This document shows positions 8,619 through 17,808 of a stretch of DNA of 64,000 nt, in pieces. The notes under the pieces are model-generated. The model worked only from the letters and a program-made list of their open reading frames with translations. It did not search any database and was not told where the DNA came from. Every line of letters begins with the position of its first letter. Position 1 is the first letter of the stretch. The DNA comes from Candidatus Methylomirabilota bacterium (GTDB lineage Bacteria; Methylomirabilota; Methylomirabilia; Methylomirabilales; Methylomirabilaceae): contig PQAM01000008.1 of the NCBI GenBank assembly GCA_003104975.1, positions 62,001-126,000 on the forward strand, given 5' to 3'. The translations under genes were made by a program, and so were the position numbers.

Positions 8619-11183
8619 TTACCCTTCAGACGAGACCGCCGCCGGGATGTCCAGGCGCGTCGCCTGTCGCGCAGGTAGATAGCCGGCCAGCAGGGCTGTG
8701 CCGAGTGCGATGATTGATGACTTCAGCACAACCCACCAGGAAAACTGGAACTGGATAGTCCAGCCGAACGACTGCTTGTTGATCACGTGAATCAGGATAA
8801 GCGACAGCGCGATACCGGCCGCCAAGCCGAGCAGTTCGGTCAACAGGCCAAGGAGTCCCGCTTCTCCCAGAATAATCCGCACAAGCTGCGCCTTCGTCGC
8901 CCCGACCGACCGCAGCACACCAATCTCCCGCCGACGACTCAACACCGAGGCCCACAACACATTAAAGACGCCGAGCACGCCCACCAGAACCGCAATCAGT
9001 TCCAGGGCGCGCGCCACGGCAAAGGTATTATCAAAGATCTCCAGGACTCTGGCCTTCAGCGCTCGATTCGAGTTGATCGCGACCGCGCCGCTTTCCCCCG
9101 CCAGCGCCAGAAGCTGTCGCCGCACGGCGGCCTCGTCGGCGTGTGGCTCAAGATAGATCGCCAGGATGTCGGCTCCGTTCTCGCCCCCCGCCCTGGTCCA
9201 GAGATCTCGATCCATGACCACCTTGCCGCCGTCGGTTGAGTAGTCATAAAATACCCCGGCAATCGGAAGCTGAACCCGGCCTGAGGGGAGATCGAGAGGC
9301 AACCGGTCCCCCTCGGTCAGCCCTCTGGACAACGCGAGGCTCTCCGAGATAATGATCCCTCCCTCAACCTTTGCGCGTCGAAGAATCGTCGCCGACTCCC
9401 CATTCCGGAACAGCAGTCTGCCGTAACGCGCGAGTACCTCGAAATCCCCCGCCGCGAACAGACCCTCTTGCCCCAATAGTTCGACCCGTGTGCCGATAAA
9501 TGGGTCAATGGCGGCGATGCCGGGAATCCGAGCCGCGCCCTCAATGAAACTGTCCGAAAGCCTGGCCTGGCTCCCCTTGATAAAGCGGGCAGCCGGCGAT
9601 ACGATGAGGTCCGCCCTGATCGTCTGTTCTACCCACAGCTCCACCGTCCGCCGGAAGCTGCCGATCATCAGGGTCAGCCCAACCAACATGGCGATAGCGG
9701 TCATCATGGCGGCGACCGCCACCGCACCTCGGCCGACCTGCGACGAAAGGTTGCCGGCCGCAAGTACGAGCAGGGGCGCCCGCCTTCCCCCGCAGAGGGC
9801 GTGAATGCCTGCGCCGGTCAGGCGTAAGAGTTGGGGGGTAAAGCACGCGACCCCGAAGATAAGACAGGCCAGGGAGAGATAGCCGAAAAGCGGCGCGCCG
9901 GCAACCGGACCGGGACGAGTCAGCAGGAACGCGGCAGTCAGCAGTACGAAACCACACAGGAGGGCGAGCGGGGAATGGCGTATCCAGGTTTTTTCAAAGG
10001 ACCCGATCTGCATGGCGTCCTTCGGCGCGATCCGGCCGGCCGCACAGGCCGGCACAAGGGAGGCCAGCAGCGCGCCGCCGCTTCCCAGCGCGAACGCCGT
10101 GAGCAGCAGGACCGGACCGACCTCGAGCTCTTCTACCCGGAGGTAGGCATAGAGGGATGACACGGTTGTTGAGACGGTCTGAAGGAGCGCCCGGCCGAGC
10201 AGCAGCCCGCCGCCGACGCCGAGCAGCGAGCCCAGGAGTCCCAGCGCCATGCCTTCGGTCGCAAAGAGCGCGGCCACCGCGCCCCGCGTGAGTCCGAGTG
10301 CACGGAGGATCCCGATCTGTCGCCGCCGCTCCAGGACTGAAAGGGAGACGGCATTGTAGACCAGAAAGAGACTGACCAGCAGCGCAATGGCGCTCAGGGC
10401 GGTCAGGTTGAGACGAAACGCCCGGAGCATCTTCTCCACCTGGCGGCCTCGCCGATCCGGTTGTTGGACGCTGAGATGCGGGGGAAGCCGTGTCGCCAGA
10501 CGCGCCCTGATCTCATCCAACGAAACCCGTTCATCGGTCACCACATCGATCCGATCAAGTCGCCCGATCTTGCCGAACGCCACCTGGGCGGCGGCAATGT
10601 CCAGGATCGCCATATTGCCGTCAAAGGCGCGGGCCGGCCCATGTGGGGCCAGCAGTCCCCTGATGGTGAACCGCTGTCGCCGCGGCCCGACCAGAAGCGT
10701 GAGGCGTCCGCCCTTCTGCAGTCCGTGCGCTTCGGCGAACGTCGCCGTGACAAAAATGGCGTCGGGACTGAGCAACTCCTCTATTGTCGGTGGACGGTCA
10801 TCATCAGCCAGACGGTATTCCCGAAACGGGTCTTCGGCAAACAGATCGACCCCGATGAGGAGAAGCGCTTCGCCCGGCGAGTCTGCAACGGCCGCCACCG
10901 TGTGCATAATCGGCGCGGCTGCCGACACCCCGTCCATCCGTTGCACCGCCGTCAGGAGCCGTTCATCGATGCCCGGTTCGCCGCCGGAGATCTCGATCGT
11001 GGTCCGTCCGGCCACCAGATCGATGGCCCGCGTAAACGAGCGCAGGACACTCTCGTTGGTTGCCTGGATTGCGGTAAAGGTGGCGATGCCGATGGCGACG
11101 CCCGTCACGGTCACCAGCATCCTGACTGGACTTATCCAAAAATGGCGAAGGATGGTGAGTCGTATGATCGACCAGATATGCAC
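8619..11183 (-). CDS. ABC transporter permease with two FtsX/MacB units
   Basis: The protein has about 854 residues and roughly ten membrane segments, in two repeats of helix-periplasmic domain-three helices, as in MacB-PCD/FtsX double permeases of lipoprotein, lipid or AttEFGH-type exporters. I place the start at the GTG at 11183 because it lies one base after the stop of the ATPase gene and gives an N-terminus HIWSIIRLTILRH that enters the first helix directly. The longer open frame to 11444 only runs over the ATPase gene. It forms a complex with the upstream ATPase. Confidence 0.85.
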   Translation of the reverse strand: MHIWSIIRLTILRHFWISPVRMLVTVTGVAIGIATFTAIQATNESVLRSFTRAIDLVAGRTTIEISGGEPGIDERLLTAVQRMDGVSAAAPIMHTVAAVADSPGEALLLIGVDLFAEDPFREYRLADDDRPPTIEELLSPDAIFVTATFAEAHGLQKGGRLTLLVGPRRQRFTIRGLLAPHGPARAFDGNMAILDIAAAQVAFGKIGRLDRIDVVTDERVSLDEIRARLATRLPPHLSVQQPDRRGRQVEKMLRAFRLNLTALSAIALLVSLFLVYNAVSLSVLERRRQIGILRALGLTRGAVAALFATEGMALGLLGSLLGVGGGLLLGRALLQTVSTTVSSLYAYLRVEELEVGPVLLLTAFALGSGGALLASLVPACAAGRIAPKDAMQIGSFEKTWIRHSPLALLCGFVLLTAAFLLTRPGPVAGAPLFGYLSLACLIFGVACFTPQLLRLTGAGIHALCGGRRAPLLVLAAGNLSSQVGRGAVAVAAMMTAIAMLVGLTLMIGSFRRTVELWVEQTIRADLIVSPAARFIKGSQARLSDSFIEGAARIPGIAAIDPFIGTRVELLGQEGLFAAGDFEVLARYGRLLFRNGESATILRRAKVEGGIIISESLALSRGLTEGDRLPLDLPSGRVQLPIAGVFYDYSTDGGKVVMDRDLWTRAGGENGADILAIYLEPHADEAAVRRQLLALAGESGAVAINSNRALKARVLEIFDNTFAVARALELIAVLVGVLGVFNVLWASVLSRRREIGVLRSVGATKAQLVRIILGEAGLLGLLTELLGLAAGIALSLILIHVINKQSFGWTIQFQFSWWVVLKSSIIALGTALLAGYLPARQATRLDIPAAVSSEG

Positions 11184-11184
11184 G

Positions 11185-11862
11185 TCAGGATTCCTCGAGT
11201 CCCGCCAGTCGTCCGTCACGAAGGTAGACGATCCGACCGGCCCTCCGCATCGCCTCTTGACTATGGGTGGCCAGGACAATCGTCTGTCCGTGATCTCGAT
11301 GCAACTCATCAAGCAGATCCAGGATCGCCTCACCCGCCACCGAGTCCAGGTTTCCGGTCGGTTCGTCGGCCAGGACAACACGCGGCCCGGCGACAATCGC
11401 CCGGGCGATCGCCACCCGCTGCTGTTCCCCGCCGGACAGCTCATGAGGCCAGTGCGCCGCGCGGTGGGTCAGACCGACCCGGCGCAGCCCCTGCTCGACG
11501 CGCGTTTCGATCTCGGCGTGGTGCAAGCCATCCAGCAGCAAGGGGAGAGCGACGTTTTCCCCGGCGGTCAGCGTCGGCAGCAGGTTGAAGAACTGATAGA
11601 CGATCCCGATCCGGCTTCGACGAAGCCGCGTGAGGCTATCGTCTGGCAGATCATCCAGGCGCTCTCTGTCCAGCCACACCTCGCCGGAGGTCGGCCGATC
11701 AATCCCGGCCATCAGGTTCAGAAGGGTACTCTTCCCGCAGCCGCTCGGTCCCACCAATGCGACGAATTCCCCTGGCCCTATGGTCAACGTCACCCGATCC
11801 AGGGCCCGTACCTCAACCGCACCCAGCGAATAGGTCTTTGATACCCGCTGAAGTCTGATCAC
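11185..11862 (-). CDS. ABC transporter ATP-binding protein, LolD/MacB type
   Basis: A complete nucleotide-binding domain: Walker A GPSGCGKST, Q-loop VYQFFNLLPTLTAGENV, signature LSGGEQQR, Walker B VVLADEPTGNLDS and H-loop THS. The closest general class is the LolD/MacB/FtsE group that drives FtsX-type permeases. A GTG at 11862 with GAGGGA six bases upstream gives the canonical start VIRLQRVSKTY. A TTG at 11904 would add 14 residues. Probably co-transcribed with the permease and the AttH-like gene. Confidence 0.88.
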   Translation of the reverse strand: MIRLQRVSKTYSLGAVEVRALDRVTLTIGPGEFVALVGPSGCGKSTLLNLMAGIDRPTSGEVWLDRERLDDLPDDSLTRLRRSRIGIVYQFFNLLPTLTAGENVALPLLLDGLHHAEIETRVEQGLRRVGLTHRAAHWPHELSGGEQQRVAIARAIVAGPRVVLADEPTGNLDSVAGEAILDLLDELHRDHGQTIVLATHSQEAMRRAGRIVYLRDGRLAGLEES

Positions 11863-12110
11863 CTCTAGTCCCTCACCCTGATCGGTATTAAGTACTCCCT
11901 TCAATCGTGTACGTGAACGGTGACGACGGTCAGGAGGGCCTCTCTATAATTAGTATCCCAAAATCGTGAGGCCTTTGGAAAGTGCGAAGGCAAATCTGAC
12001 GTCGAGTCCTTGACACGAACGACGAAAGAGTATAGATATAAGAATATTTGCAGATGCAATAATACGCATAGCTCATCGTCCGGGGTCCCGCACAAAAGCC
12101 GGAAATGGGA

Positions 12111-12145
12111 TTGACAAGGCTGCAGGCGAGGGGTATAGATACCCC
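12111..12145 (+). promoter_or_regulatory. Candidate promoter with dyad over the -10, for pal
   Basis: TTGACA at 12111-12116, a 17-base spacer, then TATAGA at 12134-12139. The -10 is embedded in a GGGGTAT-AG-ATACCCC dyad (12130-12145), which would suit an operator. The rest of the 440-base gap between the divergent ABC operon and pal holds a second, weaker TTGACA at 12010-12015 and no gene. Confidence 0.5.
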
Positions 12146-12310
12146 TGTTTTGGAAGAGTCCGATGAGATGTCGATCGTCATCGTTTCCGGTTCCGGCTGA
12201 GAATCGGAGGCCGTCGATCGGGTATTAGGAGCGTGAATGAGGGGTAAGGCGGCCGGCGCTGCGAGCCGCTCCGTCCCTCGAAACGTCGTGTACGGATGGG
12301 GGGGAGACAG

Positions 12311-12865
12311 ATGAAGAGATTGTGGAGACTCAAGAGTATTTCGACGATCGGATTGCTCGTGTCCGTCACACTTCTGCTTACCGGCTGCCCGAAACGGGCG
12401 GATCTCGGCGGCATGGATGGGACGTCACCCACCGCTCAATCCGAGGAAAAGGTGAAGCCTGCCCAACCGATTCAGGAACCGCCGGCGCCCGGGGCGCCAT
12501 CCGCGCAACAACCGACAACGGCCGGGAAGGAGTCACCGCTCAGGGATATCTTCTTCGATTTCGACAAATCGACGATCAGCGGAGACGCCATGACCAGTCT
12601 CCACGAGAACCTTCAGTGGTTCAACGCCAATCCAACCGCACAGATCACCATCGAAGGCCACTGTGACGAACGCGGGACGGCGGAATATAATCTGGCCCTG
12701 GGGGAACGACGGGCCAAGGCGGCCGGGGATTACCTGGTGGCGGCGGGCATTGGTGCCAAGCGCATCAAGATCGTGAGTTTCGGGAAAGAACGCCCGTTCG
12801 CTCCGGGTCACGATGAGTCGGCGTGGAAATGGAACCGGCGGGCGCATTTTGTCGTCAACGAATAG
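12311..12865 (+). CDS. pal: Peptidoglycan-associated lipoprotein (Pal/OmpA family)
   Basis: A 184-residue outer-membrane lipoprotein. The signal peptide ends in the lipobox LLTGC. A Pro/Ala-rich linker (residues 35-70) leads to an OmpA C-terminal peptidoglycan-binding domain with [22 protein letters not shown] and [12 protein letters not shown], the classical Pal signature. I start at 12311, seven bases after a GGGGGGAGA ribosome-binding site. An in-frame ATG at 12296 is less likely. It tethers the outer membrane to the wall. The tolB/tolA genes normally nearby are not in the window. The gene converges with the antiporter gene. Confidence 0.92.
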   Translation: MKRLWRLKSISTIGLLVSVTLLLTGCPKRADLGGMDGTSPTAQSEEKVKPAQPIQEPPAPGAPSAQQPTTAGKESPLRDIFFDFDKSTISGDAMTSLHENLQWFNANPTAQITIEGHCDERGTAEYNLALGERRAKAAGDYLVAAGIGAKRIKIVSFGKERPFAPGHDESAWKWNRRAHFVVNE

Positions 12866-12876
12866 CGGTAACGCGA

Positions 12877-14199
12877 TCAGCGGAAGAAGACAAGGGTCGC
12901 CAGGAGAAAGAGAGGCAGGAGGATGCCGACGGTGTATTTGATGTACCCGAAGAACGAGGGCATCTTCACCCCGGCCTCCTCCGCGATCGCCTTGACCATA
13001 AAGTTCGGGCCGTTGCCGATATAGGTATTGGCCCCCATCGATACGGCGCCGACCGAGATCGCCGTCAGGAGCGTCTCGCCGCGCATGTCATCGGTAACGG
13101 CCTGCAGAAGCCGGTCAAGATGGGCCGATTCTGTCCCCATCAGGCCGCTGGCCATCGACGCAAAGGTCAGATAGGTCGGCGCGTTATCGAGAAAGCTCGA
13201 CAGGAGTCCCGTTACCCAAAAGAACTGCCATGGCTGCGTGAGCCCAAGTTCGGCTCCGCGTGATTCCAGAATCGCCAGCGCCGGGATCATCGTCGCGAAG
13301 ATCCCGGCGAAGATGACGGTCACCTCCACAATGGGGGACAGGGTAAAGCCGTTGGCGGCGCGCGTATCCCGGCGTGTCAGCAGCATGGACAGGCCTGCAA
13401 GGATACCCATTCCCACTATCTGCCCCCCCTTGCGCGCATGCTCGGACTGAAGACCGACCTGGGCGCCGAATCCCCCGATAACAAAGGCGACCGTGAGCAC
13501 ACCCAGCAAGAGTATGATGTTCACCCCCCCTTCAATACGGAGCCTATTCCCTATCTCAACCCCCGCCCTTGTCGCCGCATCGCGTGTCGTGCGCTCGGAT
13601 CGAAATCGACATCGATCCCATGCGTAGAAGATCACGAGCAGCGTTGTGATCATGGTGAGCCAGTGCGGCAGCAGTCGGATCGTCCACTCGAACGGCACCC
13701 CTCGGAGAAAGCCGAGAAAGAGCGGCGGATCGCCGAGGGGGGTCAGCATCCCGCCGATATTCGAGACGATGAAAATGAAGAAGATGACGACATGGACCTG
13801 ATGCCGGCGCCGCTCGTTCGCGTGAATGAGCGGACGAATCAGCAGCATCGAAGCGCCCGTCGTCCCGATAATATTTGAGAAGATCGCCCCCATCGCCAGA
13901 ACGAGGGTGTTGGTCACGGGTGTTCCGGGCAGTGACCCCCGCAGATAGATGCCGCCGGCGATGATAAACAGGGCCAACAGCAAAGCCATAAATGCTGCGT
14001 ACTCAATCCCCGTTTCGATGAGGCGTGAACGATCCAGCCAGAAGATGTACACGACGACGGGGAACGCGAAGAGGGCGCTGATGATCCCCTTATTGCGGTT
14101 GGATTCCCACCAGTGGGGAACCAGCAGCGGCAGGATCGCAATGGCCAGGAGTAACAGGGCGAATGGGGCTACCCAGACCAGTCCAAACTGATGATGCAA
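12877..14199 (-). CDS. NhaD/ArsB-superfamily sodium:proton antiporter-like permease
   Basis: A 440-residue integral membrane protein with about 12 helices. GAIFSNIIGTTGASMLLIRP and NIGGMLTPLGDPPLFLG are typical of the ion-transporter (NhaD, citrate, ArsB) superfamily, and the TPLGDPP loop points to the NhaD branch. It starts at TTG 14199 behind an AGGAGG site. Probably exchanges Na+ for H+ across the inner membrane; substrate is by family only. Confidence 0.8.
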   Translation of the reverse strand: MHHQFGLVWVAPFALLLLAIAILPLLVPHWWESNRNKGIISALFAFPVVVYIFWLDRSRLIETGIEYAAFMALLLALFIIAGGIYLRGSLPGTPVTNTLVLAMGAIFSNIIGTTGASMLLIRPLIHANERRRHQVHVVIFFIFIVSNIGGMLTPLGDPPLFLGFLRGVPFEWTIRLLPHWLTMITTLLVIFYAWDRCRFRSERTTRDAATRAGVEIGNRLRIEGGVNIILLLGVLTVAFVIGGFGAQVGLQSEHARKGGQIVGMGILAGLSMLLTRRDTRAANGFTLSPIVEVTVIFAGIFATMIPALAILESRGAELGLTQPWQFFWVTGLLSSFLDNAPTYLTFASMASGLMGTESAHLDRLLQAVTDDMRGETLLTAISVGAVSMGANTYIGNGPNFMVKAIAEEAGVKMPSFFGYIKYTVGILLPLFLLATLVFFR

Positions 14200-14364
14200 T
14201 GGCGTTCCACCCTCCTGCCGCGGTCATGGCGAAACCCTGCATGGCTGTGCGTACCGGTGCCGTCACGATCGCTGTGACGGGTCGGGTGACACCATACCAG
14301 AGTTGGCGTGAAAGTCAACGCGCTTCCGCTGCGCCCTGCGATGGTCTTATGGTATACTTTTTGT

Positions 14365-15390
14365 ATGGTGTTTGAGCAGTCTCAGCAGGACAACGAGGTC
14401 TTCACGGTCGCCCACCTCTCCGATCTCCATCTCACGTCACCGGTCGACGTCGAGATTCGCGATCTCCTTAACAAGCGTGCGCTGGGTTATCTGTCCTGGC
14501 GACTGAAGCGCCGTCACGAGTACGTACCCGAGATCGTGGCCGCCCTCTGCGACGATCTGAGCGGGCTGGCGCCGGATCATATTGTGATTACGGGCGACCT
14601 GACCCATCTCGGCCTCCCCAGTGAATGTCGACAAGCCGGACAATGGCTGCAGATGCTTGGCTCACCGACCGATGTCACCGTAGTCCCGGGCAACCACGAC
14701 GCCTACGTCAGGACCCCGTGGCAGGATACCCTCGCCCTGTGGGCGCCCTACATGGCCTCCGATCCCGGCCTGCAGACCGATGCGCGACAGGGGCCGGGCG
14801 GTTCGCTCTTTCCCAGTGTACGTAAGCGAGGACCGGTCGTACTGATCGGCGCGACCTCCGCACGTCCATCCGCCCCCTTTTTCGCGACAGGAAGTCTGGG
14901 GGTCGCCCAGATAGACAGACTCGGCGACGTCCTCGAACAGACCCACCGGCAGGGCCTGTTCAGAATGCTCCTCATCCACCATCCTCCTCTGTCTGCCATG
15001 ATCGGCTGGCGGAAACGACTCACCGACGGGGCCGCGTTGAGGGGGCTGCTTGCCCGGTACGGCGCGGAGATGGTGTTGCACGGACATGCCCATCGTTCGT
15101 CCGTGCGGTACCTGCCCAACGGGTCGGGCGCTATCCCTGTCGTGGGCGCCCCTTCCGCCTCCTCGCGTAGAGTCAAGGCCAAGCGGCGTGCGGCCTATTA
15201 CGTCTACGGGGTGCGTCCGTCCTCCTCCGGATGGGAGGTCTGTGCAACGGTACGCCGCTACTCCAGAGAAGATCGTTGTTTCGTGACGGGGGATCAGTGG
15301 ATGATACGGGTGCCGGGCGCAACGACGGGCTCAGTGGACGCGTCGATACACCCACACCGTCATCACGCCCAGCACGGCCAGCGGGCTTAG
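14365..15390 (+). CDS. Calcineurin-like metallophosphoesterase
   Basis: The protein carries all binuclear metal motifs: DLHL (D-x-H), GDLTH (GD), GNHD (GNH[DE]), then HHPP and GHAH. It is of the cyclic-nucleotide phosphodiesterase/UDP-diacylglucosamine hydrolase-like cytosolic class; substrate unknown. I favour ATG 14365; in-frame starts at 14308 or 14341 add residues that do not look like the family. The last 22 codons lie inside the 113-bp repeat and read antisense through a copy of the lptG 3' end, so the C-terminus is probably a read-through tail. Confidence 0.85.
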   Translation: MVFEQSQQDNEVFTVAHLSDLHLTSPVDVEIRDLLNKRALGYLSWRLKRRHEYVPEIVAALCDDLSGLAPDHIVITGDLTHLGLPSECRQAGQWLQMLGSPTDVTVVPGNHDAYVRTPWQDTLALWAPYMASDPGLQTDARQGPGGSLFPSVRKRGPVVLIGATSARPSAPFFATGSLGVAQIDRLGDVLEQTHRQGLFRMLLIHHPPLSAMIGWRKRLTDGAALRGLLARYGAEMVLHGHAHRSSVRYLPNGSGAIPVVGAPSASSRRVKAKRRAAYYVYGVRPSSSGWEVCATVRRYSREDRCFVTGDQWMIRVPGATTGSVDASIHPHRHHAQHGQRA

Positions 15391-15436
15391 GACGGTCAGC
15401 GGGGCATTGAGATGCCAGATGGCCCCGAGATGGGCC
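15324..15436 (+). repeat. 113-bp perfect direct repeat, copy 1
   Basis: Identical to 18186-18298. This copy contains the metallophosphoesterase stop and, on the minus strand, the last 35 codons of lptG without the rest of that gene. The two copies bracket 2,749 bases of unrelated DNA. Confidence 0.97.
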
Positions 15437-15486
15437 GCAGACTGATGCTTATTGATCCTTGTATAGGTAATGCACGGTATTGACGC

Positions 15487-15560
15487 CTCCGTTCCGTTCG
15501 TGGTGAGCTCGTCGAACCATGAACGGATAGGCCTTCGACAGGCTCAGGCTGAACGGATAG
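15487..15560. repeat. Dispersed palindromic repeat (GTGAGCTCGTCGAAC type)
   Basis: CGTTCGTGGTGAGC-TCGTCGAACCATGAACGG is followed by CCTTCGACAGGCTCAGG and another GAACGGAT. This resembles a palindromic intergenic element common across bacterial genomes. It lies in the 15437-15777 gap, which otherwise shows no gene. Confidence 0.65.
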
Positions 15561-15777
15561 GTATGTGGTTCGTATTGCATTACTTATGCAAACTTCAATG
15601 GGACAGCCCAACCTTGACCGACTCACGCGGCCCTGGTTCGCCGCGCTGCATACTGACGAAGGACCCTGTCCATACGTGCCTGCCAGCCCTCGCCTGTAGA
15701 CCTGAAATAGGCGACGACCTCCGGAGGACTATAGTTGGAGGCTGATGGTTCTTCTGACGTCGCTTGCAGCCGCTGAG

Positions 15778-16003
15778 TTAGGCATATATCAACCGTCCCT
15801 TAGGTTTCGGGACCGTGCGTCCGAGCTCCTGGGCGGTCTCAATCCATTCGCCAATGATAACCTCAACGTTCGCTAAGGCCTGTTTGTAAGTGGCACCATC
15901 AGCGGCACAGCCCGGCAACTCCGGCACTTCAGCAACGTAGGCCTCATCCTCATCGCTCCAGTAGATGATGATCTCGTACTTCCACTTACTTCTTACTTCG
16001 CAT
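15778..16003 (-). pseudogene. HicB-type antitoxin, frameshifted by a 7-bp tandem duplication
   Basis: From the ATG at 16003, behind a GGAGGTGAG site, the frame reads MRSKK and stops. Removing one of two adjacent AAGTAAG units restores MRSKWKYEIIIYW, then SDEDEAYVAEVPELPGCAADG and EWIETAQELGRTVPKPKGRLIYA, a textbook HicB antitoxin. No other start codon lies in the downstream frame. The lesion is a clean 7-bp tandem duplication, so inactivation is probably recent. Confidence 0.8.
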
Positions 16004-16268
16004 ACTCACCTCCAGCCAGACGATACTTTACCAGCATCCCGCGCACCTGTCGAACCTGATACGGTTTCGCGTAGCGTCCTCTGGCTTGTAGGTTCAAGAT
16101 TTCCGCCGCCCTCTGTGTCAATATAAGTGAGACACCTGCCCCCTTTCAATTAGAGTAGAGGGCGGGGAGGAGCACATAGCATGAGCGCCGAAACGATCAC
16201 CGCACCACAGAGCATCGCAGTCAGCCGCCCCGCAGAATCCGAGAGAGCAGCGCGTCGTACTTAGCCAT
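16004..16268 (-). pseudogene. HicA toxin remnant, middle replaced
   Basis: The N-terminal end is recognisable as MAKYDALLSRILRGG from 16268. The C-terminal end is recognisable as EILNLQARGRYAKPYQVRQVRG to LAGGEYAK, ending just before the hicB start. The middle, with the catalytic histidine, is absent and replaced by about 115 unrelated bases (roughly 16111-16225) that include the repeat at 16109-16150. The toxin is certainly dead. Confidence 0.75.
16109..16150. repeat. Short dispersed element (copy 1), inside hicA remnant
   Basis: The first 32 bases match 50442-50473 at 31 of 32 positions. The element contains GTGTC/GAGACAC-type inverted bases. It interrupts hicA here and separates MNT from HEPN remnants at the other locus, suggesting the end of a lost mobile element. 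Confidence 0.65.
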
Positions 16269-16455
16269 CTTTACGTCTTCATAACGGGGCAGCAGACCGT
16301 GATGAGTGACACGAATCCCAGCTACCTGCTTACTCTCGCCGACTGATCACGGCTTTCAGTGATTCCACCAAGGTAATTAATTCACGCTTCGTTCCTTAAC
16401 CGAACCTACGGCGGTGGGCCTTGATTAATGGAGTCGCCCCCTGAAGGCATGTATC
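16269..16455. other. Non-coding stretch with a TTCGTTCC-type repeat
   Basis: No convincing gene. Bases 16386-16410 carry a copy of the short repeat also found at 48678, 49423 and 50045 beside other toxin-antitoxin modules. Confidence 0.5.
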
Positions 16456-17085
16456 CTAATGCAGCGGCGTAACTACCACATCTCTTAGAAATCCCTCAAC
16501 TTCCTGTTTCAGAGCATCATCGAGAAACGATCGACTCCCCTTTGGGCTTCTCTCACTATAAGCGACATCGATCATGAATTTGGAAGATGAGTCAAGACAG
16601 ACAAAGCCGTGATTTGTCATTTCAAGGGTAACTCCAGGTGCCTTTGGATTGTCTCGTTCCTCGTAAACGCTGTCATATTGGGAACAGTAGCTTCCCCCGG
16701 AACCGAAAGGCGCCACCCTAAAACTAATGAGGCGAAAGCGGCCTCGGGTTAAATTGGCAAGAAAGAGTTTTTCGACAGCCTTCGGGAATTCCGTTGGAGA
16801 ATGAATGTTCTTCGCTGTCCACGGCGTTACGATAACCCCGGCACCGAAGGTATGATACTTTTCCATCTTTTCAGGAGAGACCTTGCTGAAGGTAACCGCA
16901 TCTTGACTGTGGTGTACGATGTACCAGTCTTTTCCTTGTGGCGGTAGTGCCGAATATCCGGTTCCACTAAATCGCATTGTCGGATCAGTCACAGGGCGGA
17001 TCGCGGGCTGCAGCGCGCAACTAGAACACACCATTGCAACGAGCCATACAAGCACCCGCTTGGTATTCTCGCTTACACGAGTCAT
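16456..17085 (-). CDS. Uncharacterised lipoprotein
   Basis: A 209-residue protein with a signal peptide and lipobox-like SSCAL ending near residue 24, so it should be a membrane-anchored lipoprotein. The rest is a soluble alpha/beta-looking domain with two internal cysteines and no motif I recognise. It begins directly at the stop of the upstream lipoprotein gene (no gap), so the two are one operon. GC content is lower than the flanks. Function unknown. Confidence 0.65.
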   Translation of the reverse strand: MTRVSENTKRVLVWLVAMVCSSCALQPAIRPVTDPTMRFSGTGYSALPPQGKDWYIVHHSQDAVTFSKVSPEKMEKYHTFGAGVIVTPWTAKNIHSPTEFPKAVEKLFLANLTRGRFRLISFRVAPFGSGGSYCSQYDSVYEERDNPKAPGVTLEMTNHGFVCLDSSSKFMIDVAYSERSPKGSRSFLDDALKQEVEGFLRDVVVTPLH

Positions 17086-17808
17086 TTACTGCCTCTCCTG
17101 TAACGGAAACGGTTTAAACAGATCAGCTACCATCTTATTCAGATTGTCCAGAAAATCCGGTTCAATAAGGCTGAAGAGGCTAGTCTCGTGGGTTAGGTTA
17201 CCCCAGAGCACTTCACCAGTCACTCCGTCTCTAAGCTCCACTTGCAGTGTGGCCCAACCGCTCGGTTCCTTATAGGGTACGAACAAGCCAGCGGTCAACA
17301 TGCCGATCAGAAGAGCTCGTCCGCCTTCGGCCAAGATATCCCCGGTAGAACGCTTAAGCACGCGGAGTTTAGCGAAGATGATACAACTCGCCCCGACTTT
17401 TTTTGCCAGCCCTGCGACTTCTGGAGCCTCGATTGATGTTGTACGAACCAAGTTATCATTCAGATTATTGTCAGCAGGGTCCTGGGCTGGTTCAAGCTTT
17501 ACTTCGAATCCACGGTGGGACAGCTCTGCAGCGACCAAATTACTCAGATTTTTAGCGTACTTCGCCGCCTCTTCCGGCAAATGTGTACCGGTGCTTTCAG
17601 AGGGGCCACGAATAACCACCACATCGGGAGGAGCCAGCATTGTGGTTTTAGCCGCTGCGATACGCTTCTTAAATTCAGGATGTTCGTGAACAGTCGCACC
17701 AGACGCGCAACCAAAGAGAATGAATAGGAATCCGGAGTACAGTCCAATGTGAATGAGACGGTTAGCGCGCCTATGCCAGGGCAACAGCTTTGCGAAAACA
17801 GCGCCCAT
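17086..17808 (-). CDS. Uncharacterised lipoprotein, possible envelope-assembly type
   Basis: A 240-residue protein with a basic N-terminus, hydrophobic segment and lipobox LFGCAS. The mature part has a soluble N-terminal domain (VVVIRGPSES, LVAAELSHRGFEVKLEP) and a C-terminal WATLQVELRDGVTGEVLWG stretch. This pattern recalls small outer-membrane lipoproteins that bind secretion or transport components, but I cannot name a family. First gene of a two-lipoprotein operon inside the segment bounded by the 113-bp repeats. Confidence 0.65.
   Translation of the reverse strand: MGAVFAKLLPWHRRANRLIHIGLYSGFLFILFGCASGATVHEHPEFKKRIAAAKTTMLAPPDVVVIRGPSESTGTHLPEEAAKYAKNLSNLVAAELSHRGFEVKLEPAQDPADNNLNDNLVRTTSIEAPEVAGLAKKVGASCIIFAKLRVLKRSTGDILAEGGRALLIGMLTAGLFVPYKEPSGWATLQVELRDGVTGEVLWGNLTHETSLFSLIEPDFLDNLNKMVADLFKPFPLQERQ

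Noticed and set aside
10387-11841. Long plus-strand frame of 484 codons
   Set aside because: It lies antisense to the ABC permease and ATPase genes, is arginine/serine-rich and has no motif. A shadow of a GC-rich gene.
12010-12042. Second promoter with TTGACA at 12010 upstream of pal
   Set aside because: Spacing to the nearest TATA-like hexamers is 15 or 21 bases. The 12111 promoter is better.
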